This document shows positions 26,408 to 36,779 of a stretch of 64,000 bases of DNA, in pieces (the stretch's first letter is position 1; each line of letters starts with the position of its first letter). The notes below the pieces were generated by a model. That model had not been told where the DNA came from. It did not search any database and worked only from the letters and a program-made list of their open reading frames with translations. A program made the translations under genes and the position numbers. Origin of the DNA: CAZDXB01 sp964509335 (GTDB lineage: Bacteria; Bacteroidota; Ignavibacteria; Kapaibacteriales; UBA2268); contig CAZDXB010000006.1 in the NCBI GenBank assembly GCA_964509335.1, positions 78,680-142,679 of the forward strand. Reading direction: 5' to 3'.

Positions 26408-27880
26408 ATGGCGGACGTATTAATAGTAGAAGACCAAGACATTGTAGCGCGGAGTATTTCCATAATGCTCAAAAGGAATAATTTAGAAGTCGCCGGCGTT
26501 GTCAAAACGGGCGAAGAAGCGCTCGACTTTATTTCCCAAAAAAAGCCAGACATAATATTGATGGATATAACCCTATCCGGAGATTTAGACGGCATCGAGA
26601 CGACGGAAAAAATTAAAAAGAAAGCGGAGATACCGATAATTTTCCTGACGGCTCACAAAGGCGGCGTTAACTTTTCTAAAGCTAAAGAAATAGGAGCGGA
26701 CGGCTATTTAATCAAGGACACTAGCTTAAACGAACAATTGCTTCTCAATATTGAATTTATCCTTTCCAAACACGAAATCGAAAAAGAACTTGAAGAGAGT
26801 AGGTCGCTTTTTCAAAAAATAGCCATATCGACTAATGACGCTATTATTACTTTGGACAACGACGGAAAAACGACCTTTTGGAACGCCGCCGCCGAGGAAA
26901 TGTTCGGATATTTGGCGGAAGAGGTTTTAGGGAAAGAGCTGCATTATCTTATCGCGCCCGACAAATACATTAAGAAATATTACAAAAATTTCGCGATATT
27001 CAAAAAAACGGGCGAAGGCAACGCTATTGATAAGACTGTCGAGCTGGAAGGGCAAAAGAAAAACGGCGAGATTTTTCCGATTGAATTATCATTATCTAGG
27101 CTAAGGATAAACGGCGAGTGGCACGCCGTAGGCATAGTTAGAGATATATCGGAAAGGAAAGAATACGAAAGAGAACTAAAAGAACTAAGCGACACTAAAG
27201 ATAAATTCTTCTCAATAGTCGCGCACGATTTAAAAAATCCTATAAGCGGATTTTTGAATTTAAGCGAGCTTGTGATAGAGTATTTTGACTCTCTCGAGCA
27301 AAGCGAAGTGAAAGAATATCTCGGTAAAATAAAGTCTTCTTCGGAGTATCTTTATAATCTGCTCGAAAATCTGTTGGATTGGTCGAGAACGCAAACCGAA
27401 AGGATAAAATTCGAACCCAAGAACGAGGATTTGTATAGTTCAGCCGTCGAGACTATTCAAGCGTTGAAACTTAGCGCCGAGCAGAAGGGAGTAGAACTGA
27501 AATTGAACGCTAAAGAAGGAATGGTAGCTTATTTCGATAAAAATATGATTAGAACGGTTCTTAGAAATCTTATCTCAAACGCGATTAAGTTTTCGAACAA
27601 GGGCGGCGAAGTAAATTTAGACTTTTACGACTATGGAAGTCGAATTACTATTTCAGTAACCGATTACGGCGTCGGAATTGAAAAAGAAGATTTGGATAAG
27701 TTATTTAGAATCGACTCTCATCATACGACTTTTGGAACCGCCGACGAAAGAGGCACGGGACTTGGTCTGATTCTTTGCAAAGAATTTGTAGAATACAACT
27801 GCGGCGAAATTTCGGTTAAAAGCGAGCCGGGCGAAGGCTCGGTTTTTAGTTTTTCGCTGCCAAAAACTTCCGGCAATTAA
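26408..27880 (+). CDS. Hybrid sensor kinase: REC-PAS-HisKA-ATPase
   Basis: 490 residues, soluble. An N-terminal receiver domain has D8/D9-type acid pocket (VEDQD), phospho-acceptor D53 (LMDITL) and Lys in YLIKD. A PAS domain covers about 135-255 (TNDAIITLDNDG; GIVRDISERKEYE). H273 in SIVAHDLKNPIS is the phosphorylation site; the ATPase domain shows LRNLISNAIKFSN, TDYGVGIE and GTGLGLILCKEF. With the receiver first, it may be controlled by another kinase. Stands between the arsC trio and the C25 peptidase gene; no partner regulator is adjacent. Confidence 0.87.
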   Translation: MADVLIVEDQDIVARSISIMLKRNNLEVAGVVKTGEEALDFISQKKPDIILMDITLSGDLDGIETTEKIKKKAEIPIIFLTAHKGGVNFSKAKEIGADGYLIKDTSLNEQLLLNIEFILSKHEIEKELEESRSLFQKIAISTNDAIITLDNDGKTTFWNAAAEEMFGYLAEEVLGKELHYLIAPDKYIKKYYKNFAIFKKTGEGNAIDKTVELEGQKKNGEIFPIELSLSRLRINGEWHAVGIVRDISERKEYERELKELSDTKDKFFSIVAHDLKNPISGFLNLSELVIEYFDSLEQSEVKEYLGKIKSSSEYLYNLLENLLDWSRTQTERIKFEPKNEDLYSSAVETIQALKLSAEQKGVELKLNAKEGMVAYFDKNMIRTVLRNLISNAIKFSNKGGEVNLDFYDYGSRITISVTDYGVGIEKEDLDKLFRIDSHHTTFGTADERGTGLGLILCKEFVEYNCGEISVKSEPGEGSVFSFSLPKTSGN

Positions 27881-28001
27881 TAAAAGCTTAAATTACAATC
27901 TTTTTATGTCGTTATAGTCTTATTTAATAATTTTGTTTTAATATATTTGAGAGGTTTGATGGGAAAAGATACATAATTTGTTTTTTAACGGACGTAAAGC
28001 A

Positions 28002-31000
28002 ATGAAAAAAATATTAGATAGATTGTTTTTCTTTTTAACGGTTTTCGCGCTCGTTTTTTGTAAGTCTTTTGCGACACCCGCCGAATTATCGACTAATAAA
28101 GACGGTTTCAGCGTAAGTTTGAGCGATTTAAAGTCTCGCGTCGCCGCTTACGATACTCTCGAATACATTAAAATAACTAACTCAACCAAATCTTATCCAA
28201 TAAAAGTCGGAGACAAGCTTATCGACCAGATAAGGTTTACCGTAGCTTTGCCGGATACCTCTAAGCTAAAAGTTAATTTGAAGATAGATGAATATTCTAT
28301 CGTCGCCGAGAATGGACGGTTAAATAGCGTCGAGCTTAAACCAAAAGCAGAGATTCAGTTTATCGGTTATCAGAGAGGACTGCCCGTCGGCTTGTTAATT
28401 ATCCAACCTTTCGATTACGACGAGAAAAGCGGCGTTTTGAGAGTTATAAACTCGGGGGAAGTAAAAGTTGATTTTCAAAAAGAAGTTTCAACCAAGCGTT
28501 TGTCAAGCTCGCCGGATATGAATCTGTTCGGTTATTTGGACAATAAGTCGCAAGTAGAAAGCTTATATGATAATAAAGCGAGAAAAAAGAAAGTTTGGGA
28601 CGAAACGCAATTGGACGATTGGTATAATCCCAATAAGACTTACGTCAGACTTAAAACTGAATTCGACGGAATCGCTCTGGCGAATGCGGAAGATATTATA
28701 TCGGTCGAGAGCGATTTCGCTAATAAAAGTCTCGAATACTTCCATTTGGTTTTTCGCGGCGAGGAGGTTCCCATTAGATTTGTCGGCGACGAGAACGGCG
28801 TATTGGACGCGAGCGATAAAATGTTTTTTACGGGGCGCAGAGCCGCCGGAGATACTACTTGGCTTCATAACTACGCTATAACCTCTTCGTTTTATTTGTA
28901 TTACGACGAGTCTTCGGAAGGAACGAGATTTGGAGCATTTGAGGATAATTCCTCTACGGATAATATCGACGGCGTTTATTTTGACAAGCATTTGGAGAAA
29001 GAGACTGAGTATTTTCGCGGTTTATTTTCTTTGCAGTTTAATATTGAAAACATTTATCGCGAAAAATGGGTTTGGAAATCCGTGTCTGCAATGGGCGATG
29101 ATTCCTTCGTTTACGATTTCTTTTACAGAAGACCGGAAAGTCCCGACGATACTTTGTATTTGAAATTAGCCTTTCAGAGCGAGTTGTTTAATTCTGAGGA
29201 CACTATAGCGAATAAATATCACAATCTCTCGTTAATTGTTAACGGAAAAATTATTTCGAACTTTATATGCGAGTTTTACAGCGTCAAAGAAAAAATGTTT
29301 GAATTACCGGCGGAAATTTTGAACGACGGTTTAAATAGACTTGAGCTAGTAAATCGCGGGCATCCGGATAATTACGGTAAACTAATCATACCCGACAAAA
29401 TCGACGTTGATTATTTAGAAATGGAGGCTTTCGTTCAGCCATTTTCTTACGAAGGTAAAGCGGAATTTAATACTGATGTTTTGCAACAAGACGGCGTTTT
29501 GGAAATTCCCAATTTTTCGGATTCGAATATATACGCGTTGGACACAATTAATAATCTCTTTTCGAAATTAGCATACGAAAAAGGAGTTTCCGTGTTTGCC
29601 GTTTCAAATTATAAGGATTCGGCTTTTGTTTCTTTGAGTATTAACGATAGCGTTTATAAAAGCGCCGCGCGGGCGTTTCACGCGCTTATAAAAAGAAAAG
29701 ACGAGCCGAACGGTTTTTATTCCGGAACGTTCTTTGATAATTCCGCGGCTTTAAGTTTCCTAAATACAATTAATCCGGGAGACATAGTCGCTTGCGCCTA
29801 TAACTCCGGCGAACCGCTTTCTAACGCTTTAAAAGATAAGCTCGAGCGGCTGGGAAGCGAAAGCGTAAAAAATTTGGAAAATGGCGAGGTTTGGGCTTTT
29901 GCGTCAATAGTCGGCGAGGATTTAAAATTCGAAAAAATTGATTCACCACAGGTGTCTTTTTACGATTTCATTGAATTCGAGGAAGGCGGAAGCTATAGAG
30001 CCAATCTTCCTTTAAGCGAAGGGGAGGAATATTCTTTCTTTATTTATCAGGAAGACGCCGTCGAGCGCGCTGAGGCGGAGAAATCATTCACCTCCGATTT
30101 GCGAGACAAGTCCAATAGAGCCGACGCTTTGATAATAACGCACGAAAAATTCAAAAACGCCGCAGATAGTTTGAAAAGATACCGCGAAAGAACTATGGGG
30201 ATAGAAGCGGAAGTTATCGACGTAGATAATATCTACAAAGAGTTCAATTACGGAATTAAATCTCCCCGCGCTATCAAAGATTTTCTTAGATACGCTTTAA
30301 ACCAATGGGAAATGCCGGCTCCGTCTTACGTCGTTTTAATAGGCGACGCGAATTGGGATTGTAGATATAAACTGGAAAACTCCGAGAACAAGGATTACGT
30401 TCCGATTTACGGTTGGCCCGTGAGCGATTATTGGTATGTGTTGTTGGACGAGGGAGACGATTTCGTTCATGATATGCTAATCGGCAGGATACCGGCGAAA
30501 ACCGAAGAGGACGTTTATGTCGTGCTGGATAAAATCATAGCTAACGACAACGCTCCCCGACGCCCTTGGATGAAACGTTTCTTATCCTTGAGCGGCGGCA
30601 CAAAAGAAAGCGAGATAATTTCTTTTAAGGAGAACTTGGAAGCTGTGTCGGTAGGCGGTTGGTTGAGGTCGGCGATTTGCGGCGACACAGCTATGGTGTC
30701 TAAAAATAAACCGGGAAACACTAGCGAATTGGAATCGTCTGAAATAATTTCAAAGATAAATCAAGGAGCGATTTGGGTCGCTTTTTATGGGCACGGTTCG
30801 CCTCAAACGCTAGATATGGACGGATGGTACGCCGATAGACTTGGCAACGTTAACAAATACTCATTTTTAACTACAATTTCTTGCAACACGGCGGCTTTCG
30901 CGGAACCAAGGAATACCAGCAGAAACGAAAAATATCTGTTAGAGCCGAAGAAAGGTTTTCTCGCAGACGGAGGCTCGACTAACGTGGGCGAAGAGTCGTC

Positions 31001-33737
31001 CTCTATGGCTCTAATTTCTACTATGTTAGAAATACTAGCCGACACTAATTCCACGCAGAGAACTCTTGGAGAGATATTCAATAACGCAAAACCTAAGATA
31101 TATTATGACGATAGTATGTTAATTGCGATTATTATGCAATACGAATTGTTGGGCGACCCTTTGACGAGACTTAGAATCGACGAAGAGCCATATCTATATG
31201 TCGTTGAAGACGACGTTGATTTTAAGAATCACGAAGATAAGGACGTTTTAGTTCAGAGCGATTCGATAATGTGCGTCGAGGGTACTATTTATAACTCTGG
31301 ACCAAAAATGAACGAGCCTTTCGTTTTAGAGCTTGTTCATAAATACGGGGGAGAAACCGACACGATAGAGTTGAGCTATTCGGATATTTGTTTTTCCAGA
31401 AGTTTTCGAGTAGATTCGATTTTAATTTACGGAAAAGCCGGCGAGCATTTATTTGAAATCTACGAACAATCCGCTACCGGAAGCAAGTTATTGTTTAGCA
31501 AAAAAGTTTATGTTTACGACGCGGGACTTCTTTCTTTAGACCCTTATTCATTTTGGAACGTATCGAGCGAAGAGCCGTTTTTCAGGCTTATCGACCCCCA
31601 AATATCCGAGCTTACCGCCGATTATGAATTTAAGATTACGAAGAAAAACAGCGATGGCGAAGAAGATATAATAGCTCAAGGAAACGACAGCGAAATATAC
31701 GCGGACGGTTATTCTGTTGAATGGAAGCCAAACGTAACTTTAGAAGCGGGCGATAAATATTATTTCTACGGTAAAGCGAATTACGACGAAGAGCGTCAGA
31801 GCGACTGGTTGAGAATACCATTCAACGCCGATAGCTCGGAAATAAACGAGGAAGTTGAATATAAAATTGACGGAGAGTTTCTTACAAATCTTAATATTGA
31901 CGGCGCGGATTATATCAAAGCTCCCTCGCCGAGACTTAGTTTAGAAAGATATAACAAAAAGTACGAGCTTAAATCGGCGAGAGGCAACGATTCAGTCGAT
32001 AGAGTAATCGAAATAAAATACGACGGCAAGTATTATTATCAAAAAATCCACGTCGGTTTTAATTTAATAGTAACTTCGGGAGAAAGCGGAACTTTTATAG
32101 AAAAACGCTATTTTAATACGTGGGACGGGGAAAACGCCGCCGCAAATCTGGTCAAATACTTAAGAGATACAGTTTCTAAAGGCGATTGGCTTATTTTAGC
32201 TAACGGAGGAGCCGCTTGGCGAATGTTATGGATAGAAACTCAAAGGAACGAGTCGGCGGACGGTAGCTACAATTCGTTTAAAGACGTTCTGAAACTATAC
32301 GGCGCAGAAAAATGCGACGAGTTTAATTTGGAAAACGACGTTCCGGGTATGAGCTACGCTTTGATTGGTCGAAAAGAAGCGGATTCGGACAAGACAATTG
32401 AAATTCTGAAATTTGACGGCGGATTGATAGAAGTCAAAGATAGCTTGGAGTTTAGGAGAAAACATGGGGGGATTACGTCGGATTACATCGGTCCGGCTAA
32501 AAGCTGGAAGAGTTTCTCGATTAGCGGCGGCAACGTTAAAAGCGGTGATTTTAGATTGAGGTTAACGGGCTATAAGGATAAGGAACGCCGAGAGCTTATG
32601 GAAGTAGAGTCAAAAGAATACGATACGCTCGGAACTTTCGATATCTTGGATGATTTTAGCGGGAATTATTCTTATTTGAAAGCTGAAGTTCAAATAATAG
32701 ATTCTACCGGCGAAGGCGCTCCGTATATCGACAAAATTTCAGCTAAATTTATTCCCGCTCTGGAGTTGGCTATATCGCAAGATTCTTTGAAATTCAAAAA
32801 AGACAGCGTTATTAGGGGCGACGTCGCCGAAGTTCAATTTCCGGTAAAGAATTTGTCGCCGAGGTCGTCTGCCGGAAATCCCAAAATCAAAATTTCGGTG
32901 GAATCGGGCGGCTGGACGCTTTTCGACACTACGGTAACTCTCGACGTCGTCGCGCCGGACGAGGCTCGTTATATAGAAGTTCCAATGAATACCTTAGAAT
33001 TAGACGACACTTCTTCGGTTAAAGTAGTAGTTAATTACGATTCTTCTTTGGTCGAAAGTTATTTATTCAATAATATTGCTCAAACATTACTAAATTTAGC
33101 CGCCGACAAAATAAAACCGCGGGTGAAAATATTTTTCGACGACGTTGAAATATCCGATAGCTCTTACGTTTCTTTAAAACCGCGAGTCAAAGTCGAATTA
33201 TTCGACAATTCCAAAGAGCCGGTAAAAGGAGAGCCGATAATAGCGCGAATTAATCTAAGGAAACAAACGCCGGAAATCGTTAACGATTATAAATTGCAAT
33301 TGATTAACGAGGATTCCCTAAAAGCGAGGTTGAGTTTTGTTGTTGATAGTTTGACCGAAAGGCATAATATTTTTGAAGCCGATTACGTTGACGCCGCGGG
33401 AAACAGGGACACCGTTGTTTACGCGATTTTTACTTCCATTAACGCTTTTATTCTCGACAATCGCGTTCAACCAAATCCTTTCGAGACAACGACCGTATAT
33501 TTTAATTATAAAGCTCCGAATCCCGACGGACGAGCTATTTTGAAAATATATGATTTAAGAGGCAAAATGGTGAGAGAGTTGCATAAAGGCGTTAACGTAG
33601 GCGAGAATTATATACATTGGGACGGAATGAATTTAAACGGCGATAAGTGCCATCACGGCGTTTACGTATATTTGCTTCAAATTATTAGCGAGAATTTTTC
33701 GGAGCCCGCGAAAGGTAAAATGTATAAGTCGCGTTAA
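28002..33737 (+). CDS. Very large gingipain-family (C25) peptidase, PorU-like
   Basis: 1911 residues from ATG 28002, which gives a proper signal peptide (RLFFFLTVFALVFCKSF); a TTG eight codons upstream is less likely. The catalytic His is H931 (FYGHGSPQ) and the nucleophile C961 (TISCNTAAFAEP), in a C25 domain of about 720-1070. A CARDB-like stretch lies at about 1590-1690 and the C-terminus resembles FlgD-Ig/type IX modules (QPNPFETTTVYFNY; ENYIHWDGMNLNGD). PorU, the type IX sortase, belongs to this family but is usually about 1100-1200 residues, so sortase function is only one possibility; a secreted protease is the other. Convergent with era, 5 bases apart. Confidence 0.82.
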   Translation: MKKILDRLFFFLTVFALVFCKSFATPAELSTNKDGFSVSLSDLKSRVAAYDTLEYIKITNSTKSYPIKVGDKLIDQIRFTVALPDTSKLKVNLKIDEYSIVAENGRLNSVELKPKAEIQFIGYQRGLPVGLLIIQPFDYDEKSGVLRVINSGEVKVDFQKEVSTKRLSSSPDMNLFGYLDNKSQVESLYDNKARKKKVWDETQLDDWYNPNKTYVRLKTEFDGIALANAEDIISVESDFANKSLEYFHLVFRGEEVPIRFVGDENGVLDASDKMFFTGRRAAGDTTWLHNYAITSSFYLYYDESSEGTRFGAFEDNSSTDNIDGVYFDKHLEKETEYFRGLFSLQFNIENIYREKWVWKSVSAMGDDSFVYDFFYRRPESPDDTLYLKLAFQSELFNSEDTIANKYHNLSLIVNGKIISNFICEFYSVKEKMFELPAEILNDGLNRLELVNRGHPDNYGKLIIPDKIDVDYLEMEAFVQPFSYEGKAEFNTDVLQQDGVLEIPNFSDSNIYALDTINNLFSKLAYEKGVSVFAVSNYKDSAFVSLSINDSVYKSAARAFHALIKRKDEPNGFYSGTFFDNSAALSFLNTINPGDIVACAYNSGEPLSNALKDKLERLGSESVKNLENGEVWAFASIVGEDLKFEKIDSPQVSFYDFIEFEEGGSYRANLPLSEGEEYSFFIYQEDAVERAEAEKSFTSDLRDKSNRADALIITHEKFKNAADSLKRYRERTMGIEAEVIDVDNIYKEFNYGIKSPRAIKDFLRYALNQWEMPAPSYVVLIGDANWDCRYKLENSENKDYVPIYGWPVSDYWYVLLDEGDDFVHDMLIGRIPAKTEEDVYVVLDKIIANDNAPRRPWMKRFLSLSGGTKESEIISFKENLEAVSVGGWLRSAICGDTAMVSKNKPGNTSELESSEIISKINQGAIWVAFYGHGSPQTLDMDGWYADRLGNVNKYSFLTTISCNTAAFAEPRNTSRNEKYLLEPKKGFLADGGSTNVGEESSSMALISTMLEILADTNSTQRTLGEIFNNAKPKIYYDDSMLIAIIMQYELLGDPLTRLRIDEEPYLYVVEDDVDFKNHEDKDVLVQSDSIMCVEGTIYNSGPKMNEPFVLELVHKYGGETDTIELSYSDICFSRSFRVDSILIYGKAGEHLFEIYEQSATGSKLLFSKKVYVYDAGLLSLDPYSFWNVSSEEPFFRLIDPQISELTADYEFKITKKNSDGEEDIIAQGNDSEIYADGYSVEWKPNVTLEAGDKYYFYGKANYDEERQSDWLRIPFNADSSEINEEVEYKIDGEFLTNLNIDGADYIKAPSPRLSLERYNKKYELKSARGNDSVDRVIEIKYDGKYYYQKIHVGFNLIVTSGESGTFIEKRYFNTWDGENAAANLVKYLRDTVSKGDWLILANGGAAWRMLWIETQRNESADGSYNSFKDVLKLYGAEKCDEFNLENDVPGMSYALIGRKEADSDKTIEILKFDGGLIEVKDSLEFRRKHGGITSDYIGPAKSWKSFSISGGNVKSGDFRLRLTGYKDKERRELMEVESKEYDTLGTFDILDDFSGNYSYLKAEVQIIDSTGEGAPYIDKISAKFIPALELAISQDSLKFKKDSVIRGDVAEVQFPVKNLSPRSSAGNPKIKISVESGGWTLFDTTVTLDVVAPDEARYIEVPMNTLELDDTSSVKVVVNYDSSLVESYLFNNIAQTLLNLAADKIKPRVKIFFDDVEISDSSYVSLKPRVKVELFDNSKEPVKGEPIIARINLRKQTPEIVNDYKLQLINEDSLKARLSFVVDSLTERHNIFEADYVDAAGNRDTVVYAIFTSINAFILDNRVQPNPFETTTVYFNYKAPNPDGRAILKIYDLRGKMVRELHKGVNVGENYIHWDGMNLNGDKCHHGVYVYLLQIISENFSEPAKGKMYKSR

Positions 33738-33742
33738 CAAGA

Positions 33743-34651
33743 TCAGTAGCCGAAGGACTTTAGCATAGTCTCGTTTTTACGCCATTTTTTCCTAACTTTG
33801 ACAAATAGCTCGAGGAATATCTTTTTCTGAAGATGGTTTTCGATATCTTTTCTCGCTTCGATTCCCAATTCCTTAATTTTCGAACCTTTTTCGCCGATTA
33901 TTATCTTCTTTTGCGAGGTTTTTTCGACTACTATTTCGGCGGTTATATGCCATTTCCCGCCGCCTCTTTCTTTGAATCCGCTGATTACTACTTCGGTTGA
34001 ATAAGGCACTTCTTCTCTGTAGAGCAAAAAGATTTTTTCTCTTATTATTTCCGAGACGAAAAAGCGTTCCGGTTGAAGACTTAGATAGTCGGGGTCGTAA
34101 AGAAAATCAGACTCCGGCAGGCGTTTTATTATTGCCTCCAACGCGTCTTCTAAACCGTCTTTTTTCAAGGCGGAGACGGGGATGATTTCTTCGCTTAAAC
34201 CAGATTTTGCTATTTCGTCTATCATCGGCAGCAAAACTTTCTTATCTTTCAGATTGTCTGTTTTATTAATGAGAACGACTTTGGGTTTTCCGACGCTCTT
34301 AATTTTTTCGAGAATTTCCTCTCCAAAATAATCATTTAGTCCGTCGAACTTTTCGGCGTCGATTAAGAGCAAAATCATATCGGAATCTTTAATTGACGAG
34401 TCGATATTTTCAATCATCGCTTTGTGCAAATCGTGTTTTGGGGATAGCAATCCCGGCGTGTCGTAGAAAGCGATTTGTATATCTTCGGACGTATATATCC
34501 CCAAAACGCGTTTTCTAGTCGTTTGGGCTTTATGCGTTACTATGGAAAGCTTTTCGCCCAGATAAGCGTTCATAAGCGTTGACTTCCCAGAGTTTGGTTT
34601 GCCGACTATAGCTACAAAGCCCGCCTTTGTCTGTATTGATTGCTCGTTCAT
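33743..34651 (-). CDS. era: GTPase Era
   Basis: 302 residues. The GTPase domain has G1 GKPNSGKST, G3 DTPG, and G4 NKTD, with the Era effector segment AQTTRKRVLGI. The C-terminal KH domain is visible as IIIGEKGSKIKELGIEAR. It binds 16S rRNA and assists 30S maturation. Normal length. Stop lies 5 bases from the stop of the C25 peptidase gene, on the opposite strand. Confidence 0.96.
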   Translation of the reverse strand: MNEQSIQTKAGFVAIVGKPNSGKSTLMNAYLGEKLSIVTHKAQTTRKRVLGIYTSEDIQIAFYDTPGLLSPKHDLHKAMIENIDSSIKDSDMILLLIDAEKFDGLNDYFGEEILEKIKSVGKPKVVLINKTDNLKDKKVLLPMIDEIAKSGLSEEIIPVSALKKDGLEDALEAIIKRLPESDFLYDPDYLSLQPERFFVSEIIREKIFLLYREEVPYSTEVVISGFKERGGGKWHITAEIVVEKTSQKKIIIGEKGSKIKELGIEARKDIENHLQKKIFLELFVKVRKKWRKNETMLKSFGY

Positions 34652-34703
34652 ATTCGATTATTATAAGGTTTTATTAATGTTCCGTGTTTAAACGTTTCGT
34701 TTA

Positions 34704-34857
34704 GGGGCTGTTTCATAGCTACTGTTTTGCTAGCCCTCAAGGTAAACCTTGAGGTTGACGTTTTTTTTGAAACGTCTGTCAATCGAGTTTTTATGTCAAC
34801 CTTCGGGTTTACCCGAAGGGTTCGAAATTCAGCGCCGTTGACTTTTGAGACAGCCCC
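34704..34857. repeat. MITE-like element with terminal inverted repeats and internal palindromes
   Basis: The ends are GGGGCTGTTTCA (34704-34715) and TGAGACAGCCCC (34846-34857), inverted repeats matching at 11 of 12 positions. Inside are two perfect palindromes, 34735-34754 and about 34800-34819, the latter within a block identical to 9958-9989. It has no coding capacity, and no clear target duplication was seen. The layout suggests a small non-autonomous mobile element; no matching transposase is in the window. Confidence 0.55.
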
Positions 34858-34914
34858 CGCTCTTTACAACAATTTTCACTTCTACGATTGAAAGATATAA
34901 TAACGATTTTTAGA

Positions 34915-35250
34915 CTATTGGTCTTCTTTCTTGAAAAATTTAAAAATCGCGTAGGGAATGATAACGCAATAGCCGATAACGAGCAATACTGGAGCTACTG
35001 AAACGGCGAAGGGATTGTTCCATTTGCCGTCGGGAACCGCCGGTCCTTCCGATATTCCGGTCGCCATTAAGGCGTAGCCAATTAGTATTACTCCCAGTCC
35101 TATCGCTAAGATAATCAAGTTCTTTTTTGTAAGCGGGAAGTTCCATTGCGTTTTGTCTTTTTTTATGGAGCTTTTGCCGTGTTTTCTGGGCGCGTTTCTT
35201 GACTGCGCCGTTTTGATGTTTTTCGTTCTTTGCGGTTGCTTTTTTGCCAT
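34915..35250 (-). CDS. DUF3098-like small membrane protein
   Basis: About 111 residues from ATG 35250; a TTG twelve codons upstream gives a longer but less likely form. The N-terminus is very basic (KKQPQRTKNIKTAQ). Then come two membrane helices (LIILAIGLGVILIGYALMA and VAPVLLVIGYCVIIPYAIF) joined by a loop with NPFAVSVAPV. This layout matches DUF3098 proteins of Bacteroidota (from memory); function unknown. Confidence 0.72.
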   Translation of the reverse strand: MAKKQPQRTKNIKTAQSRNAPRKHGKSSIKKDKTQWNFPLTKKNLIILAIGLGVILIGYALMATGISEGPAVPDGKWNNPFAVSVAPVLLVIGYCVIIPYAIFKFFKKEDQ

Positions 35251-35371
35251 AATAAACTCGCGTTTGTTGATTTTTTTATTTTCCAAATTTAAAATAAATT
35301 TAGTTAAAGTAAAAGTTTTAAAGGGTATTTCTTATCTTTAACGTTTTAAGTAAACGCGAACGAACGATAAA

Positions 35372-36655
35372 ATGATGAAAAAGTTTTATACTGTAACCTT
35401 AGGTTGCCCGAAAAATATAGTCGATTCGGAGAGAATAGCGGCTCGGTTGGGGAATTTTGGGATGGAAATTGCCGATACGCCCGACGCCGCCGACGCTATT
35501 ATAATCAACACTTGCGGTTTTATCACTCCAGCTAAAGAAGAGAGCATACAAGCGATTTTTGAATCGATTGAACTTAAAAAAAGTTTGGGGATAAAGAAAC
35601 TGGTTGTCTGCGGTTGTCTTTCGCAACGATATATGAGCGAATTAAAACGACAAATTCCCGAAGTGGATTATTTCTTTGGGATTGATTCTTACGATGAAAT
35701 CGCCGAAGCTTTAGCTGGGAAAAAAGGCAAAGCGGAAGTCGCCGATAGAATTCTATCAACGCCGAACCACTACGCTTATCTTAAGATTGCCGAAGGATGC
35801 GATAGGAAATGCTCTTTTTGCGCAATTCCTCTGATTAAAGGGAAATTCAAATCGCGAAAGGAAGACGAAATTATACGGGAAGCGGAATCTCTTCGGGACA
35901 AAGGCGTAAAAGAAATTAATTTAATTGCTCAAGACACAAACTATTACGGCGTAGATTTATACTACAAGCCAAAACTCAATGAGTTATTGAAAGAATTGTG
36001 TAAAGTTGACGGAATTGAATGGATAAGACTGCTTTATACGTATCCGAAGAATTTTTCGCCAAGTTTAGTGGAAACTATAGCGGAAGAAGAGAAAATCTGT
36101 AATTACGTCGATATTCCTCTTCAGCACATTTCCGAAAAGGTTTTAAAGTCGATGAAGAGAGGAGTAAGCGCGCAAGCCGTTAGAGGCTTGATTACGAAGA
36201 TTAGAAAAAATATACCTAACGTCGTTATACGAAGCGCTTTCATTGTCGGTTATCCCTACGAAGAAGAAAGCGATTTTGAGCTATTGAAAGAATTTATTCG
36301 AGAGCAGAGGCTCGATAGAGTAGGCGTTTTTACTTATTCGGCGGAAGAGGGAACGCAAGCTTACAACTTAGGCGACCCCGTTCCCGAGGAAGTAAAAAAT
36401 AAAAGGCTCGACGAGTTGATGAAGATGCAAGCGGAAATATCGTTAGAAAAAAATAAAAGCTTAATTGGACAAAAAGTTAAGGTTTTAGCGGACGAGATAT
36501 TAGACGACGGTTCGCTTTTAGTTCGAACGGAAGGCGACGCGCCTGAAATCGACAACGCGGTAATAGTTAAAACCGAGAAGAACATTCAGCCCGGAGATTT
36601 TATTGAAGTCGTTATTAAAGATGCAGAAACCTACGACCTATACGCCGAAGCTTAG
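35372..36655 (+). CDS. rimO: Ribosomal protein S12 methylthiotransferase RimO
   Basis: 427 residues. The N-terminal domain holds three cluster cysteines (C12 in TLGCPKN, INTCGF, VCGCLSQ). The radical-SAM motif is CDRKCSFC, with GKFKSR after it, typical of RimO rather than MiaB. A TRAM-like domain ends the protein (GQKVKVLADE...). It methylthiolates Asp88 of ribosomal protein S12. Standard length. Two ATGs occur in a row; the first is used here. Confidence 0.95.
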   Translation: MMKKFYTVTLGCPKNIVDSERIAARLGNFGMEIADTPDAADAIIINTCGFITPAKEESIQAIFESIELKKSLGIKKLVVCGCLSQRYMSELKRQIPEVDYFFGIDSYDEIAEALAGKKGKAEVADRILSTPNHYAYLKIAEGCDRKCSFCAIPLIKGKFKSRKEDEIIREAESLRDKGVKEINLIAQDTNYYGVDLYYKPKLNELLKELCKVDGIEWIRLLYTYPKNFSPSLVETIAEEEKICNYVDIPLQHISEKVLKSMKRGVSAQAVRGLITKIRKNIPNVVIRSAFIVGYPYEEESDFELLKEFIREQRLDRVGVFTYSAEEGTQAYNLGDPVPEEVKNKRLDELMKMQAEISLEKNKSLIGQKVKVLADEILDDGSLLVRTEGDAPEIDNAVIVKTEKNIQPGDFIEVVIKDAETYDLYAEA

Positions 36656-36779
36656 TATATATAATAATTTTGGTTTAATTTTCGACGCTCGTTTGGTTTT
36701 TATCAAATAATTTATTATAATTACTAATCTATACAAAAAAGAAAAAACGTAGGTGTAATTAATAATAAAGGAGGTAGAG

